Counted from the first letter of the stretch, positions 51,969-60,673 are shown. The stretch: 64,000 nt of DNA from Thermococcus celericrescens (GCF_001484195.1 NZ_LLYW01000018.1:1-64000), one strand, 5' to 3'. Made by a program: numbers and translations. Notes: generated from the letters alone by a model not told the origin.

Positions 51969-53291
51969 ATGCCAGTGATAGAGGAAGTGGCTGCAAGGAG
52001 CTTCGAGAGAATCGGGAGCCACTCCCACATCAAGGGCCTCGGCCTCGACGAGAAGGGGAAGGCCCTTTTCATGGCCGACGGCATGGTCGGGCAGGTTAAG
52101 GCTAGGGAAGCGGCGGGAATAGCGGTCGAGCTCATCAAGCGCGGCAAGCTCGCCGGAAAGGGAATCCTCCTCGTCGGTCCGACGGGAAGCGGTAAGACGG
52201 CAATAGCTATGGGTATAGCGAGGGAACTCGGTGAGGACGTGCCTTTCGTCCAGATGGCGGGAAGCGAGATTTACTCCGCCGAGGTCAAGAAGACCGAGTT
52301 CCTGAAGGAGGCCCTTAGGAGGGCCATAGGAGTGAGGATAAGCGAGGAGAGGAAGGTTTACGAGGGCGAGGTCAGGGAGATAAGGATAAACCGCACCAGG
52401 CACCCGTTCAACCCCTACGTCGAGATTCCCGAGAGCGTCGTCATAACCCTCCGCACCAAGGACGATGAGAAGACCATCAGGGCCGGCAGGGAAATAGCCT
52501 ATCAGCTCATGGAGATGGGCGTTGAAGAGGGCGACGTCATACAGATTGACGCTGAAACTGGCAGGATTTCAAAGATAGGCACCACGAAGGAGGAAGAGGG
52601 ACTGTTCTTCAAGCGCAAGGTGAACCTCCCCAGCGGACCGGTTCTCAAGATAAAGGAGTTCACTTACACCGTCACGCTCCACGACCTCGACGTTGCCAAC
52701 GCCCGCGGCAACATCTTCGGCCTGCTCTTCAGTACCGGGGCGGAGATAAGCGACGACATAAGGCAGCGCGTTGATGAGACGGTCAAGAAGTGGATCGAGG
52801 AAGGAAAGGCCAGCCTCGTGCCGGGGGTTCTCTTCATAGACGAGGTTCACATGCTCGACATCGAGGCGTTCTCATTCCTCGCGAGGGCGATGGAGAGCGA
52901 GCTGGCGCCAATTCTCATCCTGGCCACCAATCGCGGAAGGACGAAGATAAGGGGCACCGACCTCGAGGCCCCGCACGGAATACCCATCGACATGCTCGAC
53001 AGGCTGCTCATAATCAACACCGAGCCTTACAGGAAGGAGGAGATAAGGGAGATAGTCAAGATTCGTGCGAGGGAGGAGAAGATTGAGGTCAGCGAGGAGG
53101 CGATAGAGTACCTCGCGGAGCTCGGCGAGAAGACCAGCCTGCGCTACGCGGTACAGCTCCTCGCGCCCGCGAGCGTTCTGGCAAAGGGTGGAAGGGTGGA
53201 GAAGGAGCACATCGAGAGGGCGAAGGAGTACTTTGCGGACCTCAGGCGGAGCATGGAGTTCGTGGAGAAGCTGGAGGGCATGCTTCAGTAA
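51969..53291 (+). CDS. RuvB-like AAA+ ATPase, TIP49/RuvBL family
   Basis: Archaeal homologue of eukaryotic pontin/reptin, 440 residues. Walker A GPTGSGKT (70-77), Walker B DEVH (291-294), sensor ATNRG near 318 and the family's insertion domain between them (residues about 125-240, with the strand-rich ESVVITLRTKDDEKT region). The start HSHIKGLGLDEKGKALFMADGMVGQ is diagnostic. Eukaryotic relatives work in chromatin remodelling and snoRNP assembly; the archaeal role is open. Its neighbour is a C/D box sRNA candidate, which is intriguing but may be chance. Confidence 0.92.
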   Translation: MPVIEEVAARSFERIGSHSHIKGLGLDEKGKALFMADGMVGQVKAREAAGIAVELIKRGKLAGKGILLVGPTGSGKTAIAMGIARELGEDVPFVQMAGSEIYSAEVKKTEFLKEALRRAIGVRISEERKVYEGEVREIRINRTRHPFNPYVEIPESVVITLRTKDDEKTIRAGREIAYQLMEMGVEEGDVIQIDAETGRISKIGTTKEEEGLFFKRKVNLPSGPVLKIKEFTYTVTLHDLDVANARGNIFGLLFSTGAEISDDIRQRVDETVKKWIEEGKASLVPGVLFIDEVHMLDIEAFSFLARAMESELAPILILATNRGRTKIRGTDLEAPHGIPIDMLDRLLIINTEPYRKEEIREIVKIRAREEKIEVSEEAIEYLAELGEKTSLRYAVQLLAPASVLAKGGRVEKEHIERAKEYFADLRRSMEFVEKLEGMLQ

Positions 53292-53332
53292 AACTTTTAA
53301 ACTTTAATCTTTTAACTTTGCTTGGTGATAAT

Positions 53333-53938
53333 GTGTCGCCAGGGTTTCGTGGGAAAAAGCTCTTCGTTTTCCCGGTGGTTCTAGCTCTTTTGGGTTTCCT
53401 ACCCTATGGTGGACCCTCCCTGACCTACGTCCCGCTCAACGGAACTTTCTCCGGCGGTATCGTTGTTCCAGCAGGAATCTCCGACGAGGTCGTGGAGTAC
53501 CTCTCCGGTTTCAACACCACCCCCTACTCGTTCGAGGCAGAGGTCCTCGGAGATGACATGAACGCCAGCATAATCCTCTCCGTCCTGAGGCTTTCTCCCC
53601 CATACGAACCGGAGGACTTCGAGGTTATCATAAACGCCCGCCAGATAAAAGGAACCACCTACGTCCCCTACGCCGAGAGAATCCCGGTGTGTATACGGTA
53701 CCACGACCACGACTACAGGGCGTTCTTGACCGTAAAGGCCAGGGATGAGGTGAAGGCTTCAGGAAGCTGGAGCCGGGGTTACCTCGACGGCGCTTCCAAC
53801 TCCACCCTGCTGGAGATAGGTGACCTGAGGCTGGTCGTCAGGGTCGAAGAGCCGGGATACTACTTCTTCTCCATCGTGACTGCCCGGAAAAATGCTGAGG
53901 TAAATAGTGGAGGGCTTATACTGGGGGTGGGGGAGTGA
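53333..53938 (+). CDS. Secreted or membrane-anchored protein of unknown function
   Basis: A 201-residue protein with an N-terminal hydrophobic signal (KKLFVFPVVLALLGFLP) and a beta-rich extracellular part (PLNGTFSGGIVVPAGISDEVVEYLSGFN...), containing HDHD and NGT-type sites. GTG 53333 is chosen because GGTGAT lies just upstream. Its stop overlaps the next start (GTGA), so it forms a pair with the small membrane protein behind it. No family recognised. Confidence 0.68.
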   Translation: MSPGFRGKKLFVFPVVLALLGFLPYGGPSLTYVPLNGTFSGGIVVPAGISDEVVEYLSGFNTTPYSFEAEVLGDDMNASIILSVLRLSPPYEPEDFEVIINARQIKGTTYVPYAERIPVCIRYHDHDYRAFLTVKARDEVKASGSWSRGYLDGASNSTLLEIGDLRLVVRVEEPGYYFFSIVTARKNAEVNSGGLILGVGE

Positions 53939-54222
53939 GACGGCTTCTCTACGCCCTTCCTTTCCTGCTCTTCGGACTGGGTCTGCTGTTCTGGCAGTTG
54001 ACATTCACAAGAACGATAGTTGTATTCCTCGGCTGGCTCACATTTGCTCTGGAGTACCGCTACGGTGGGGAGAGCAGGGAAAACGACGAGCTGGTTGCAC
54101 TCGGCATCTCGATGTCGATTGTGCTCATGCCCTTGCATGAGGCAATCGCTGAAATACTGGCCCTCTTTACCTTCATCCTCGTGATGACGGCCCTCGTTAT
54201 TAAATTCAAAACGGGGACTTAG
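53935..54222 (+). CDS. Small integral membrane protein
   Basis: A 95-residue protein with three hydrophobic segments (LLYALPFLLFGLGLLFW, IVVFLGWLTFALEY, EILALFTFILVMTALVI). GTG 53935 overlaps the preceding stop. Together with the preceding secreted protein it may form a small envelope unit. Convergent with the PIN gene, directly abutting it. No family recognised. Confidence 0.68.
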   Translation: MRRLLYALPFLLFGLGLLFWQLTFTRTIVVFLGWLTFALEYRYGGESRENDELVALGISMSIVLMPLHEAIAEILALFTFILVMTALVIKFKTGT

Positions 54223-55224
54223 TTATCCCCTCATTATCCTCATCAGCTTCCTGCTGAGCTTCAGGTGGAACTCGAACTCGTGATAGGCTCTGTTCTCGGT
54301 TGGAAAGACCAGTTTGAGCTCGTTCAGCCCGCCCTTACCGCCGAACTCGCCGAACACGGTTATCCCGTTCACCTCTATGACGCCGAAGACGGCCGCGAGG
54401 TTGAAGAGGAGCGTCCTGAGCTGGTAGGCCCTAACGTCGTGCCGTCCAATCTCCTGGCGCGGGTACTTGAAGAGGAAGTACTCCAGGCCTTCCATCTCAG
54501 CCACGTCGGTTATCGCTATGTCAGCAGTGAGGAAGACGAGAAGCGTGGGCGTCATGTTGTCGTAGTGCTTTAGGGACTTGATTATTGTCTCGTCGTTGTT
54601 GTGGGCCGGTTCTTTGACGCTCTCGGCTATGATTATCCTGTCCTTCAGCCTTTCGAACTCCTTGAGGGCTATGTAAGCGGCTTTTCTGCTTCTCTTCGTC
54701 CTCCTGTTGCTGAACTCTCTGAGGAGGCTTCCGTTTCTCACCTCGCGCCTAATCTCCTCCAGCTCCCTGTGCCGGTACTTGTAGTTCATGGCGTTCTCTA
54801 TCTCCTTCTTCACGCCCTCCGCCACGACTATCTGGTGCCCCTCGAGGGGTCTGAAACCCGAGATGAAGCGGTGGTAGAAGAGGTTGGTATCCGGGGCGAA
54901 GGCTACACCCTTCTTGAGCCTCTCGTAGAGTTCGAGATTCTGGATAAACTCATCGATGTTCGCGTACCTCACGATGCCCGCGGAGAGGAAGCACTCGTAG
55001 AAGTCTGTCCAGGTGGGGAGTTCGTGGGAGAGGTACTCCGGAACGTGCTCGTTGAACTCCCGCCTGTTCACCGTGAGCTCAACGCGGTAGCCGGTTTCCA
55101 CCGGCTTTGCCCTCAGTAAAGGCAGCCCGTAGAGCGGATAGCTCACCCTGATGTCTCCCAGGACGTTGAGGAGTATCTGGAGCTCCGGCTTCTCTATAAC
55201 CTCGCTAGTCTCCCTCACTCTCAT
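54223..55224 (-). CDS. PIN-domain ribonuclease, partner of a CARF-like protein
   Basis: A 333-residue protein with a PIN nuclease core in the middle: D in APDTNLFY near residue 112, E in VVAEGVKKEI near 136, the D-E pair in HNNDETI near 211 and D/D in TADIAITD near 235, the full acidic set for Mg-dependent RNA cleavage. The first 100 residues form a separate domain, and the C-terminal 80 residues are strand-rich (YQLRTLLFNLAAVFGVIEVNGITVFG). Its start overlaps the end of the CARF-like gene by 20 bases, so the two are co-translated. Proposed role: RNase effector regulated by the CARF-like protein. Function of the pair is inferred. Confidence 0.75.
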   Translation of the reverse strand: MRVRETSEVIEKPELQILLNVLGDIRVSYPLYGLPLLRAKPVETGYRVELTVNRREFNEHVPEYLSHELPTWTDFYECFLSAGIVRYANIDEFIQNLELYERLKKGVAFAPDTNLFYHRFISGFRPLEGHQIVVAEGVKKEIENAMNYKYRHRELEEIRREVRNGSLLREFSNRRTKRSRKAAYIALKEFERLKDRIIIAESVKEPAHNNDETIIKSLKHYDNMTPTLLVFLTADIAITDVAEMEGLEYFLFKYPRQEIGRHDVRAYQLRTLLFNLAAVFGVIEVNGITVFGEFGGKGGLNELKLVFPTENRAYHEFEFHLKLSRKLMRIMRG

Positions 55225-55687
55225 CACCCAGGAAGTTCTTTATCGGCTGCATGTGGGTTGGAATCATCATGTAGGGCCTGTCCGGGAAGTCCCGGTCGAG
55301 GAGCCCCATGTAAACTATGAACGCCACCGGGAACTCTCTTATCTGAACTATCGCGGCGGCGACGAGGGCCTTCCTGCCAGAGGTTATGTCCAGGCCCATC
55401 CTGTAGCCCTCGCGCTCCAGCTTAGTGAACAGCTCCCTGAACTTTCTGTCGGCGACGAAGAAGCCGTAGTCCGGAACGACTTCGGTTTCTATGGCTGGAT
55501 GGAGGTTATATGCTTCCGAAATCGCCCTGATGGCCTCGACGACCTTCGGGAGGTTGTGGCGGTAGCGTTCCTCCGTGAATACGTATATCCTCTCCGCCTT
55601 TCCTCCCCGTGTGAGGAGCTTGTAGTAGGTGTTAACGACCGCCCACGGCGAGCGGCCGAGCAGGGTTATGTACGCAACCTTCACCAT
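55205..55687 (-). CDS. CARF-like Rossmann-fold protein
   Basis: A 160-residue single-domain protein: strand VKVAYITLLGRSPW, then RIYVFTEE, and LDITSGRKALVAAAIV (residues 99-114), which matches the ligand-binding D-x-T-(S/G)-G-x-K signature of CARF domains that sense cyclic oligoadenylates in type III CRISPR systems. No effector domain is fused to it; the PIN gene overlapping downstream would be the effector. No CRISPR or cas gene is in the window. Overlaps the upstream membrane gene by 7 bases. The CARF assignment is from pattern only. Confidence 0.65.
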   Translation of the reverse strand: MVKVAYITLLGRSPWAVVNTYYKLLTRGGKAERIYVFTEERYRHNLPKVVEAIRAISEAYNLHPAIETEVVPDYGFFVADRKFRELFTKLEREGYRMGLDITSGRKALVAAAIVQIREFPVAFIVYMGLLDRDFPDRPYMMIPTHMQPIKNFLGDESEGD

Positions 55688-56136
55688 AATCCATTCCCCC
55701 AGATGTACGCTAGGAGCCCATAAACCAGCGCTAAAACGAATGGAACCACTGAAATTCGCTCCTTAACCGTCTTGTGGGCGATCAGGAACGGTACCAGTGC
55801 CATTATGAGGTACTCGACGCCGTAGGTTTCATGAACCCCAATGCCCCCTGCCGCAAAGAGGAAGATGAGTGCGGCAAATACTCCGGCGGGAACCGTTAAA
55901 ACTGTGAACATGAGCACGTCGGGGGCTTTGCTCGATTTCCTCTCTGGGACCAGGACTACCCAGAAGAGGAAGCTGAGAACAAGGAAGTGGAGCAGCAGTT
56001 GCCAGAAATCAACCTCAAGATTTGGCTCTCCCCTCCCCGGCAGGTAGTAGAACCACGCGGCTCCGAAGGCGTATACGAGCGTCATGATAAGTGAGATTCC
56101 CCACTTCATTCCGGCGGGGGAGACGTTCTCCTTCAT
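55681..56136 (-). CDS. Integral membrane protein upstream of the CARF-like gene
   Basis: A 151-residue protein with five hydrophobic segments and no recognised family. Its TGA lies inside the start of the CARF-like gene (ATGGTGA, 7-base overlap). So membrane, CARF-like and PIN genes form one operon. It could anchor or regulate the pair, as membrane proteins do in some nucleotide-signalled defence systems; this is speculation from context. ATG 56136 is used; an internal ATG (MKWGISL) is an alternative. Confidence 0.7.
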   Translation of the reverse strand: MKENVSPAGMKWGISLIMTLVYAFGAAWFYYLPGRGEPNLEVDFWQLLLHFLVLSFLFWVVLVPERKSSKAPDVLMFTVLTVPAGVFAALIFLFAAGGIGVHETYGVEYLIMALVPFLIAHKTVKERISVVPFVLALVYGLLAYIWGNGLW

Positions 56137-56148
56137 CCGTTCACACCG

Positions 56149-56610
56149 TTATTCAATTAGCATCATCCCGTACAAAACGCTTTCGGAGAAGTTGATTTCC
56201 ACGAGTTTCCCAATCTCGATGCCCACTGCGTCTATGCTCGGTCTGACCTTGGTCGGCATCCTGCACGGCTCGCCCCTCTCGAAGGGACAGTCGTCGCAGA
56301 GGTTGCACGAGCCGGGAAATAGCGCCATTGCGTACATCTTCCCCTTTTTGAAGAACTCTCCCTCCCTTTTCAGGAGGTACAGCAGGGCCTCCCTCTTTTC
56401 CTCCTCAAAGCGCTCCATGTCTATCTCAAACTTCACTATCAGGGCCCTCTTGAAGTGCCGCACCCACTCCCTCGCTTCCCTCCAGTCCGGAACGTGGGGC
56501 GGGCAGCTCGGTCTTCTGCCGTACATCGGGCAAGAGCGACACTTCCAGACTGGCCGGGGCGAGACGACTATCTCATCCGCCGGGATTTCCCTCTCCCACA
56601 GCACCTTCAT
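56149..56610 (-). CDS. DUF2284 metal-binding protein
   Basis: A 153-residue cysteine-rich protein. CRSCPMYGRRPSCPPHVPDW (residues 24-43 in outline) is the N-terminal signature of DUF2284, and CNLCDDCPFERGEPC near 100-115 adds four more Cys, together suggesting an iron-sulphur or zinc site. Function unknown, although relatives occur with corrinoid and redox proteins. It precedes the membrane gene of the CARF-like operon by 12 bases and could be part of it. Confidence 0.85.
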   Translation of the reverse strand: MKVLWEREIPADEIVVSPRPVWKCRSCPMYGRRPSCPPHVPDWREAREWVRHFKRALIVKFEIDMERFEEEKREALLYLLKREGEFFKKGKMYAMALFPGSCNLCDDCPFERGEPCRMPTKVRPSIDAVGIEIGKLVEINFSESVLYGMMLIE

Positions 56611-56838
56611 TGGGCATCAAGAAAAGATGGGAGAGGAGCTTAAAAATCAATCCATAGTTCACGGCGACGTTTGTCTTCATTCCCTGCGGGAACGGGACAT
56701 CGTCCGCAGCCCTTTCATCGCTGGTAACCGGTCAGTATTTCCGGCCGGCCTCACACCATCATCAACACTACAATGTTGTTGCTGTTGATAAAGCGTTGTG
56801 CCGAAATCTTTTTACGTTTTGTTGGGTATATTATTTAC

Positions 56839-57393
56839 ATGAGATGGTTAGCGCCGCTCCTGGTGGTTTTGCTGGCCCTGAGCGGGGGATGCATATCTTC
56901 AAAGGATTTCGGAGGGGATGTTAGGATGGATCTTGAGGTTGGTTCCATATTTCACGATGGGGGCACCATACCCGTCGAGTTCACCTGTGATGGGAACGAC
57001 GTGAACCCGCCAATATTTATCGGGCACGTGGACCCCAATGCTAAAAGCCTCGTCATCATAATGGACGACCCCGATGCCCCCGGTGGGACCTTCACCCACT
57101 GGATAGCGTGGAACATTCCACCCCTCGGGGAAATACCAAAGGGAGTTCCGCCGCGGGGGGTTGTGGACGCTCCCGTCAGGATGGTTCAGGGGAAGAACGA
57201 CTTCGGGAGAATCGGGTACGGGGGCCCCTGTCCGCCGAGGGGGCATGGGGTGCACTATTACCACTTCAAGGTCTATGCGCTTGACACGGTTCTGGAACTC
57301 GACCCTGGGGCAAGCAGAAAAGAACTGGAAAGGGCCATGAGCGGCCACATCATTCAGATGGGTGAGCTTGTGGGGTTCTACGAGAGACGCTGA
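56839..57393 (+). CDS. PEBP-like (YbhB/YbcL) lipoprotein
   Basis: A 184-residue phosphatidylethanolamine-binding-protein family member. Lipoprotein signal MRWLAPLLVVLLALSGGC gives lipid attachment at Cys 18. The family motifs are GNDVNPPIF, IIMDDPDAPGGTFTHWIAWNIP and GHGVHYYHFKVYALD. No ribosome binding site precedes ATG 56839, and a TATA-like box (CTTTTTA) lies about 26 bases upstream, so the mRNA may be leaderless. The role of archaeal PEBP-like proteins is not known. Confidence 0.88.
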   Translation: MRWLAPLLVVLLALSGGCISSKDFGGDVRMDLEVGSIFHDGGTIPVEFTCDGNDVNPPIFIGHVDPNAKSLVIIMDDPDAPGGTFTHWIAWNIPPLGEIPKGVPPRGVVDAPVRMVQGKNDFGRIGYGGPCPPRGHGVHYYHFKVYALDTVLELDPGASRKELERAMSGHIIQMGELVGFYERR

Positions 57394-57394
57394 G

Positions 57395-57646
57395 CTACTC
57401 TTCTTTTAACTTTACCACCAGATTGACGGCACTCTGGAACGCCGCGAGGAAGTTCAGGGCGAAGAATATCCAGTCCCCTATCATGTATGAGTATATGGTG
57501 AGCAGCGTCGAGGCCGTCACGTAGATCAGTATGAACTGCAGGTTAAGCGGGCACTTTCTGGTCTTTATGGTCTCCCACGTCTGAGGAACCCACGAGCTCA
57601 CCAGCAGCAGCATTCCTATCAAGCCTATTATCGCTCCACTGTCCAT
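57395..57646 (-). CDS. SemiSWEET-type PQ-loop transporter
   Basis: An 83-residue membrane protein with three helices, the half-size unit of SWEET sugar transporters. The PQ motif lies in SSWVPQTWETIKTRKC (P-Q at residues 21-22) and the third helix contains FFALNFLAAFQSAVNLV. A dimer would form the pore. Convergent with the PEBP gene. Substrate not determined. Confidence 0.82.
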   Translation of the reverse strand: MDSGAIIGLIGMLLLVSSWVPQTWETIKTRKCPLNLQFILIYVTASTLLTIYSYMIGDWIFFALNFLAAFQSAVNLVVKLKEE

Positions 57647-57748
57647 TTTCTCTCACCCCCAACGGGGAAGAGAAGAGCGTAAAAAAGCCTTGTGGATGGA
57701 CCCATGTCAAAATCGAATAGAACGATTGGATGAATAGACAAATTTGAG

Positions 57749-58213
57749 CTAAAGCTGGCTGGCGAGTCTGGACATTGCCCACGTCTTGACATCATCGTCC
57801 ATGATGCCGTTGATTATCTCCATCGCCTCGGCGACCTTTTCCCTCTTGGCAAGGACCAGCGCCACCTCCGCCTCGACCTTTGACTTATTCGGGAGGTCAG
57901 TTATGTACCGGGAAATTCTGAGGGCTTCCTCCGGATTGCCCATGTTCAGGAACTCAAAGGCCAGGCTCATCAGAGCCTTTGTGCTCTCGTCGCGGTTGTC
58001 GATGTCAAGAGCCGCCTTAACTGCCCTCTCCAGCGCCTCGTGATAATCCCTCCCCGACTTCGCCACCTCGACGGCTATGTGTGAGAACGCCTTCGAGCGT
58101 ATGTTGCCATCGGGTATCCCCTCAGCCATGTCGAGAGCCTCATTAACCCTGCCGGATTCCACGAGTTTAAGAACCGCCTCGTACAGTGCCCTGGAGCGGT
58201 ACCACTCCTGCAT
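57749..58213 (-). CDS. Helical-repeat (HEAT/TPR-like) protein
   Basis: A 154-residue all-helical protein of about four repeats (for example VNEALDMAEGIPDGNIRSKAFSHIAVEVAKSG). ATG 58213 follows GGGGATGATC. The pattern resembles the repeat protein at 42.7-43.9 kb, so the two may be related scaffolds. No catalytic motif. Confidence 0.75.
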   Translation of the reverse strand: MQEWYRSRALYEAVLKLVESGRVNEALDMAEGIPDGNIRSKAFSHIAVEVAKSGRDYHEALERAVKAALDIDNRDESTKALMSLAFEFLNMGNPEEALRISRYITDLPNKSKVEAEVALVLAKREKVAEAMEIINGIMDDDVKTWAMSRLASQL

Positions 58214-58305
58214 GATCATCCCCAAGAATTCTGCAACCCGAAGGATTTAAGCTTTCCGCGGCCAAGGTTTATAACTTCCCACGGGAATAAGGTTCGGGTG
58301 AGAAA

Positions 58306-58902
58306 ATGAGAAAGCTGGTTTTGATTATCATTGGGATGCTGTTAATCTCGACGGTTTCATACGCCGTTGCAGAGGGCCAGGTGAACCCGGACAAGCTCGA
58401 CTTCTACATGTACGGTGCAAAGACCTGTCCCCACTGCCGCAAAATGAAGGAGGAGATACCGAGGGTCTACGGAAACGACAGCTTCACGTACTATGAACTG
58501 GTGGACAATACCGAAAACCAGGCACTGTTCGGGGAGCAGTACCGGTACACTGGCATATCCGGAGTGCCCGCTATAGGTATAGCCTATGAAGGGGAACTCA
58601 GGGCGATAGTCGAGGGGGAATTCAACGTTTCCGCGGCACCGAAGATAGTGGAGGCCGCCATTGAGAACGACGGCCTCATCCTGGTTATGGGGGGCAAGGC
58701 GTACATAATAAAAAACGAAACCATCATCCAGAAACTTCAGGTTATCTACGTTGAGCACAGGAACCCAGATGAGACAGTAACGACGACCACAACGCCAACG
58801 AATAATACCACCACGAGTTCATCTGATAACGGGATATGTGGTCCGGGAATAGTGGTTGCCTTTGCCGTCATTCCCCTGGTCCTCCTTAAACGGAGGCGCT
58901 GA
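58306..58902 (+). CDS. Extracellular thioredoxin-fold protein with CGP-CTERM anchor
   Basis: A 198-residue secreted redox protein. Signal peptide to about residue 22, thioredoxin motif C41-P-H-C44 in YGAKTCPHCRKM, cis-Pro in SGVPAIGI near 88, a Thr/Asn linker (TTTTTPTNNTT), and a C-terminal sorting signal beginning ICGPG (C178) with a hydrophobic helix and KRRR end, the Thermococcales CGP-CTERM signal. It is therefore displayed on the cell surface. It is followed by CcdA, which would supply reducing equivalents across the membrane. Confidence 0.88.
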   Translation: MRKLVLIIIGMLLISTVSYAVAEGQVNPDKLDFYMYGAKTCPHCRKMKEEIPRVYGNDSFTYYELVDNTENQALFGEQYRYTGISGVPAIGIAYEGELRAIVEGEFNVSAAPKIVEAAIENDGLILVMGGKAYIIKNETIIQKLQVIYVEHRNPDETVTTTTTPTNNTTTSSSDNGICGPGIVVAFAVIPLVLLKRRR

Positions 58903-58963
58903 CCTTTCGTTCTCAACTTTTTGTTTTAGAAAGCCACAAAAAGAGTGGTGATAACTGACTATC

Positions 58964-59692
58964 ATGAGGAGTGAGATAAAGGGACTGGCGATAATCCTTC
59001 TGGCATCCTTCGGGGTGAGCTCCCTCGCGCTGTGGGCGCTGGGTATGGTGGACTTTATCCCCAAGTTCTTCGCCTTGGCCATGAGCGACTCGATAAACCC
59101 ATGCACCTTCGTCATATACACTATGCTTCTCATAGCACTCTCCGTCAGGGAGATATCAGAGAAAAGGCTGTATTTCATAGGCGCGGCTTTCATAGCTGCG
59201 GTTTACATATCCTACTACCTCCTCGGAGTCGGCCTGCTCTACTTCGCCGGTTATCTGCCCCTTTGGGTCGCCGGAGTTGCCGCAATAGTTTTCGGTGCCT
59301 ACACCATAGCCACCGGACTGATGGAGAAGTCCCGCGTCGGGGACAAGAGCAAAATCAGGAGGAAGATATTCAGCAGCGACGCAACGGCCATCGGGGCTTT
59401 TACGCTCGGAGTTATAGTCTCCACAACCCTTCTCCCGTGCTCCGCGGGTAGCTACCTCGTCTATGCGATAATAATCTCGAAGGCGGGGGAGGCCCTCGCG
59501 TTCCTCCTCCTGGCGCTCTACAACCTCGTCTTCGTGCTTCCGCTGGTTGTCATACTGCTGGCGATGGGAAGCGTTACAGAGAGCAAGCGCTTCTCCCAGG
59601 CGATGGTGAGGCACAGCAGGGAGCTCTCGGTCATAGCGGGGATACTGCTGATAGCCATTGGAGTCTGGGTTCTTACGGGTGCTTCACTGTAA
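58964..59692 (+). CDS. CcdA/DsbD-type transmembrane thiol:disulphide transporter
   Basis: A 242-residue membrane protein with six helices. The two redox cysteines are in SINPCTF (C47) and TLLPCSAGSYL (C159), as in CcdA. It passes electrons from cytoplasmic thioredoxin to exported thiol proteins. It lies 60 bases after the surface thioredoxin on the same strand and overlaps a convergent cytoplasmic thioredoxin gene by 9 bases, a complete electron route in three genes. Confidence 0.9.
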   Translation: MRSEIKGLAIILLASFGVSSLALWALGMVDFIPKFFALAMSDSINPCTFVIYTMLLIALSVREISEKRLYFIGAAFIAAVYISYYLLGVGLLYFAGYLPLWVAGVAAIVFGAYTIATGLMEKSRVGDKSKIRRKIFSSDATAIGAFTLGVIVSTTLLPCSAGSYLVYAIIISKAGEALAFLLLALYNLVFVLPLVVILLAMGSVTESKRFSQAMVRHSRELSVIAGILLIAIGVWVLTGASL

Positions 59693-60031
59693 ACCGAGCT
59701 TTTCCCTCACCCTTCTCTCAAATTCCGCAAAGTTCGGAACCCCTATGAACTCCACTCTGTTGTCTATGAGTATGGTGGGGGTTCCCATTATGTTGTGCTC
59801 CATGGCCTTCCTCTGGCCTTCAGGGGTGGCCACGCTGAGTTCTCTCGCTATAACACCCTCGTATTTCCTCTCAAGCTCCTGAGCCATTGCCCAGGCTATC
59901 GGGCAGTAGGGGCAGCCGGGTGACGTTATGACCTCGATGACCACCTTTTTCTTCGGCGTGACCTCTATCATTCCCGCCTTCTTCATGAGTTCGAGCATCT
60001 TCTTTCTCCTTATCATCTCAAGCTCGTCCAT
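59684..60031 (-). CDS. Thioredoxin/glutaredoxin-like protein (CPYC)
   Basis: A 115-residue cytoplasmic thioredoxin-fold protein. Redox motif C40-P-Y-C43 in ITSPGCPYCPIAW and cis-Pro in MGTPTIL near 83. The N-terminal helix (MDELEMIRRKKMLELMKKAG) is an extension. Likely electron donor to the CcdA protein encoded convergently next to it. Confidence 0.88.
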   Translation of the reverse strand: MDELEMIRRKKMLELMKKAGMIEVTPKKKVVIEVITSPGCPYCPIAWAMAQELERKYEGVIARELSVATPEGQRKAMEHNIMGTPTILIDNRVEFIGVPNFAEFERRVREKLGLQ

Positions 60032-60093
60032 CCTCTCACCCCCGTTAGAAGAGAGAAAGAAGCAGGTTTAAAAAGAAATTCTTGAAAAAAGCT

Positions 60094-60663
60094 TCAATCG
60101 ATGGCGTTCAGGTGTGCAGCCAGGAGTACCGCGAATATAATCGCCAGCAGGATGTGCAGCTTCTTCCATTTTTCGTACCTGTTCACGTACTTCCTCGCCC
60201 TTTCCATGTCGTTGGCCTTTGCCGCCGCGATTATGCTGTGGTTTATGCTCCTCCCTATGAAACCCATCACGTTCAGGAGAACGAGAACGACCGCCATTGC
60301 CAGTCCCGTTGTACCCGCCAGGCCGGTGTAGTTGCCGCACGAGAAGAAGTGAACAAAGACCAGCAGGGTTCCCGTTATCGTGAAGAAGTGATGGACGGTC
60401 ATCGGCGATACCGGGCCGATCACTGTCATATACGGGTGCTCCATCTTTATCTCGAAGCCCCAACTGCTCGACCTCTGGTGGGTTATGATGAGCTTCCTCT
60501 TGGTGAGGGCATAGTAGGCAACTCCCACCGCTATCATTGCCACTCCTGCCACCGCGAGGGACGTGTAGCCGGCCTCGTACTCGTTTTCCTCTTCGTACTC
60601 GTCCGCAAGAACAAGGGGAGTGATGAGGAGAGCCAAAAGAAGAAAAACCAGAAGCCTCTTCAT
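60094..60663 (-). CDS. Membrane protein resembling cytochrome b561/ferric reductase
   Basis: A 189-residue protein with an N-terminal signal or anchor (MKRLLVFLLLALLITPLVLA) and about four membrane helices. HHFFTITGTLLVFVHFFSC (around residues 90-108) and KLHILLAIIFAVLLAAHLNA near the C-terminus place His residues in pairs, suggesting haem ligation like DUF4405 or b561 proteins. ATG 60663 follows GGGATG; ATG 60669 is an alternative. Function inferred only. Confidence 0.68.
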   Translation of the reverse strand: MKRLLVFLLLALLITPLVLADEYEEENEYEAGYTSLAVAGVAMIAVGVAYYALTKRKLIITHQRSSSWGFEIKMEHPYMTVIGPVSPMTVHHFFTITGTLLVFVHFFSCGNYTGLAGTTGLAMAVVLVLLNVMGFIGRSINHSIIAAAKANDMERARKYVNRYEKWKKLHILLAIIFAVLLAAHLNAID

Positions 60664-60673
60664 GGGCATCCCA

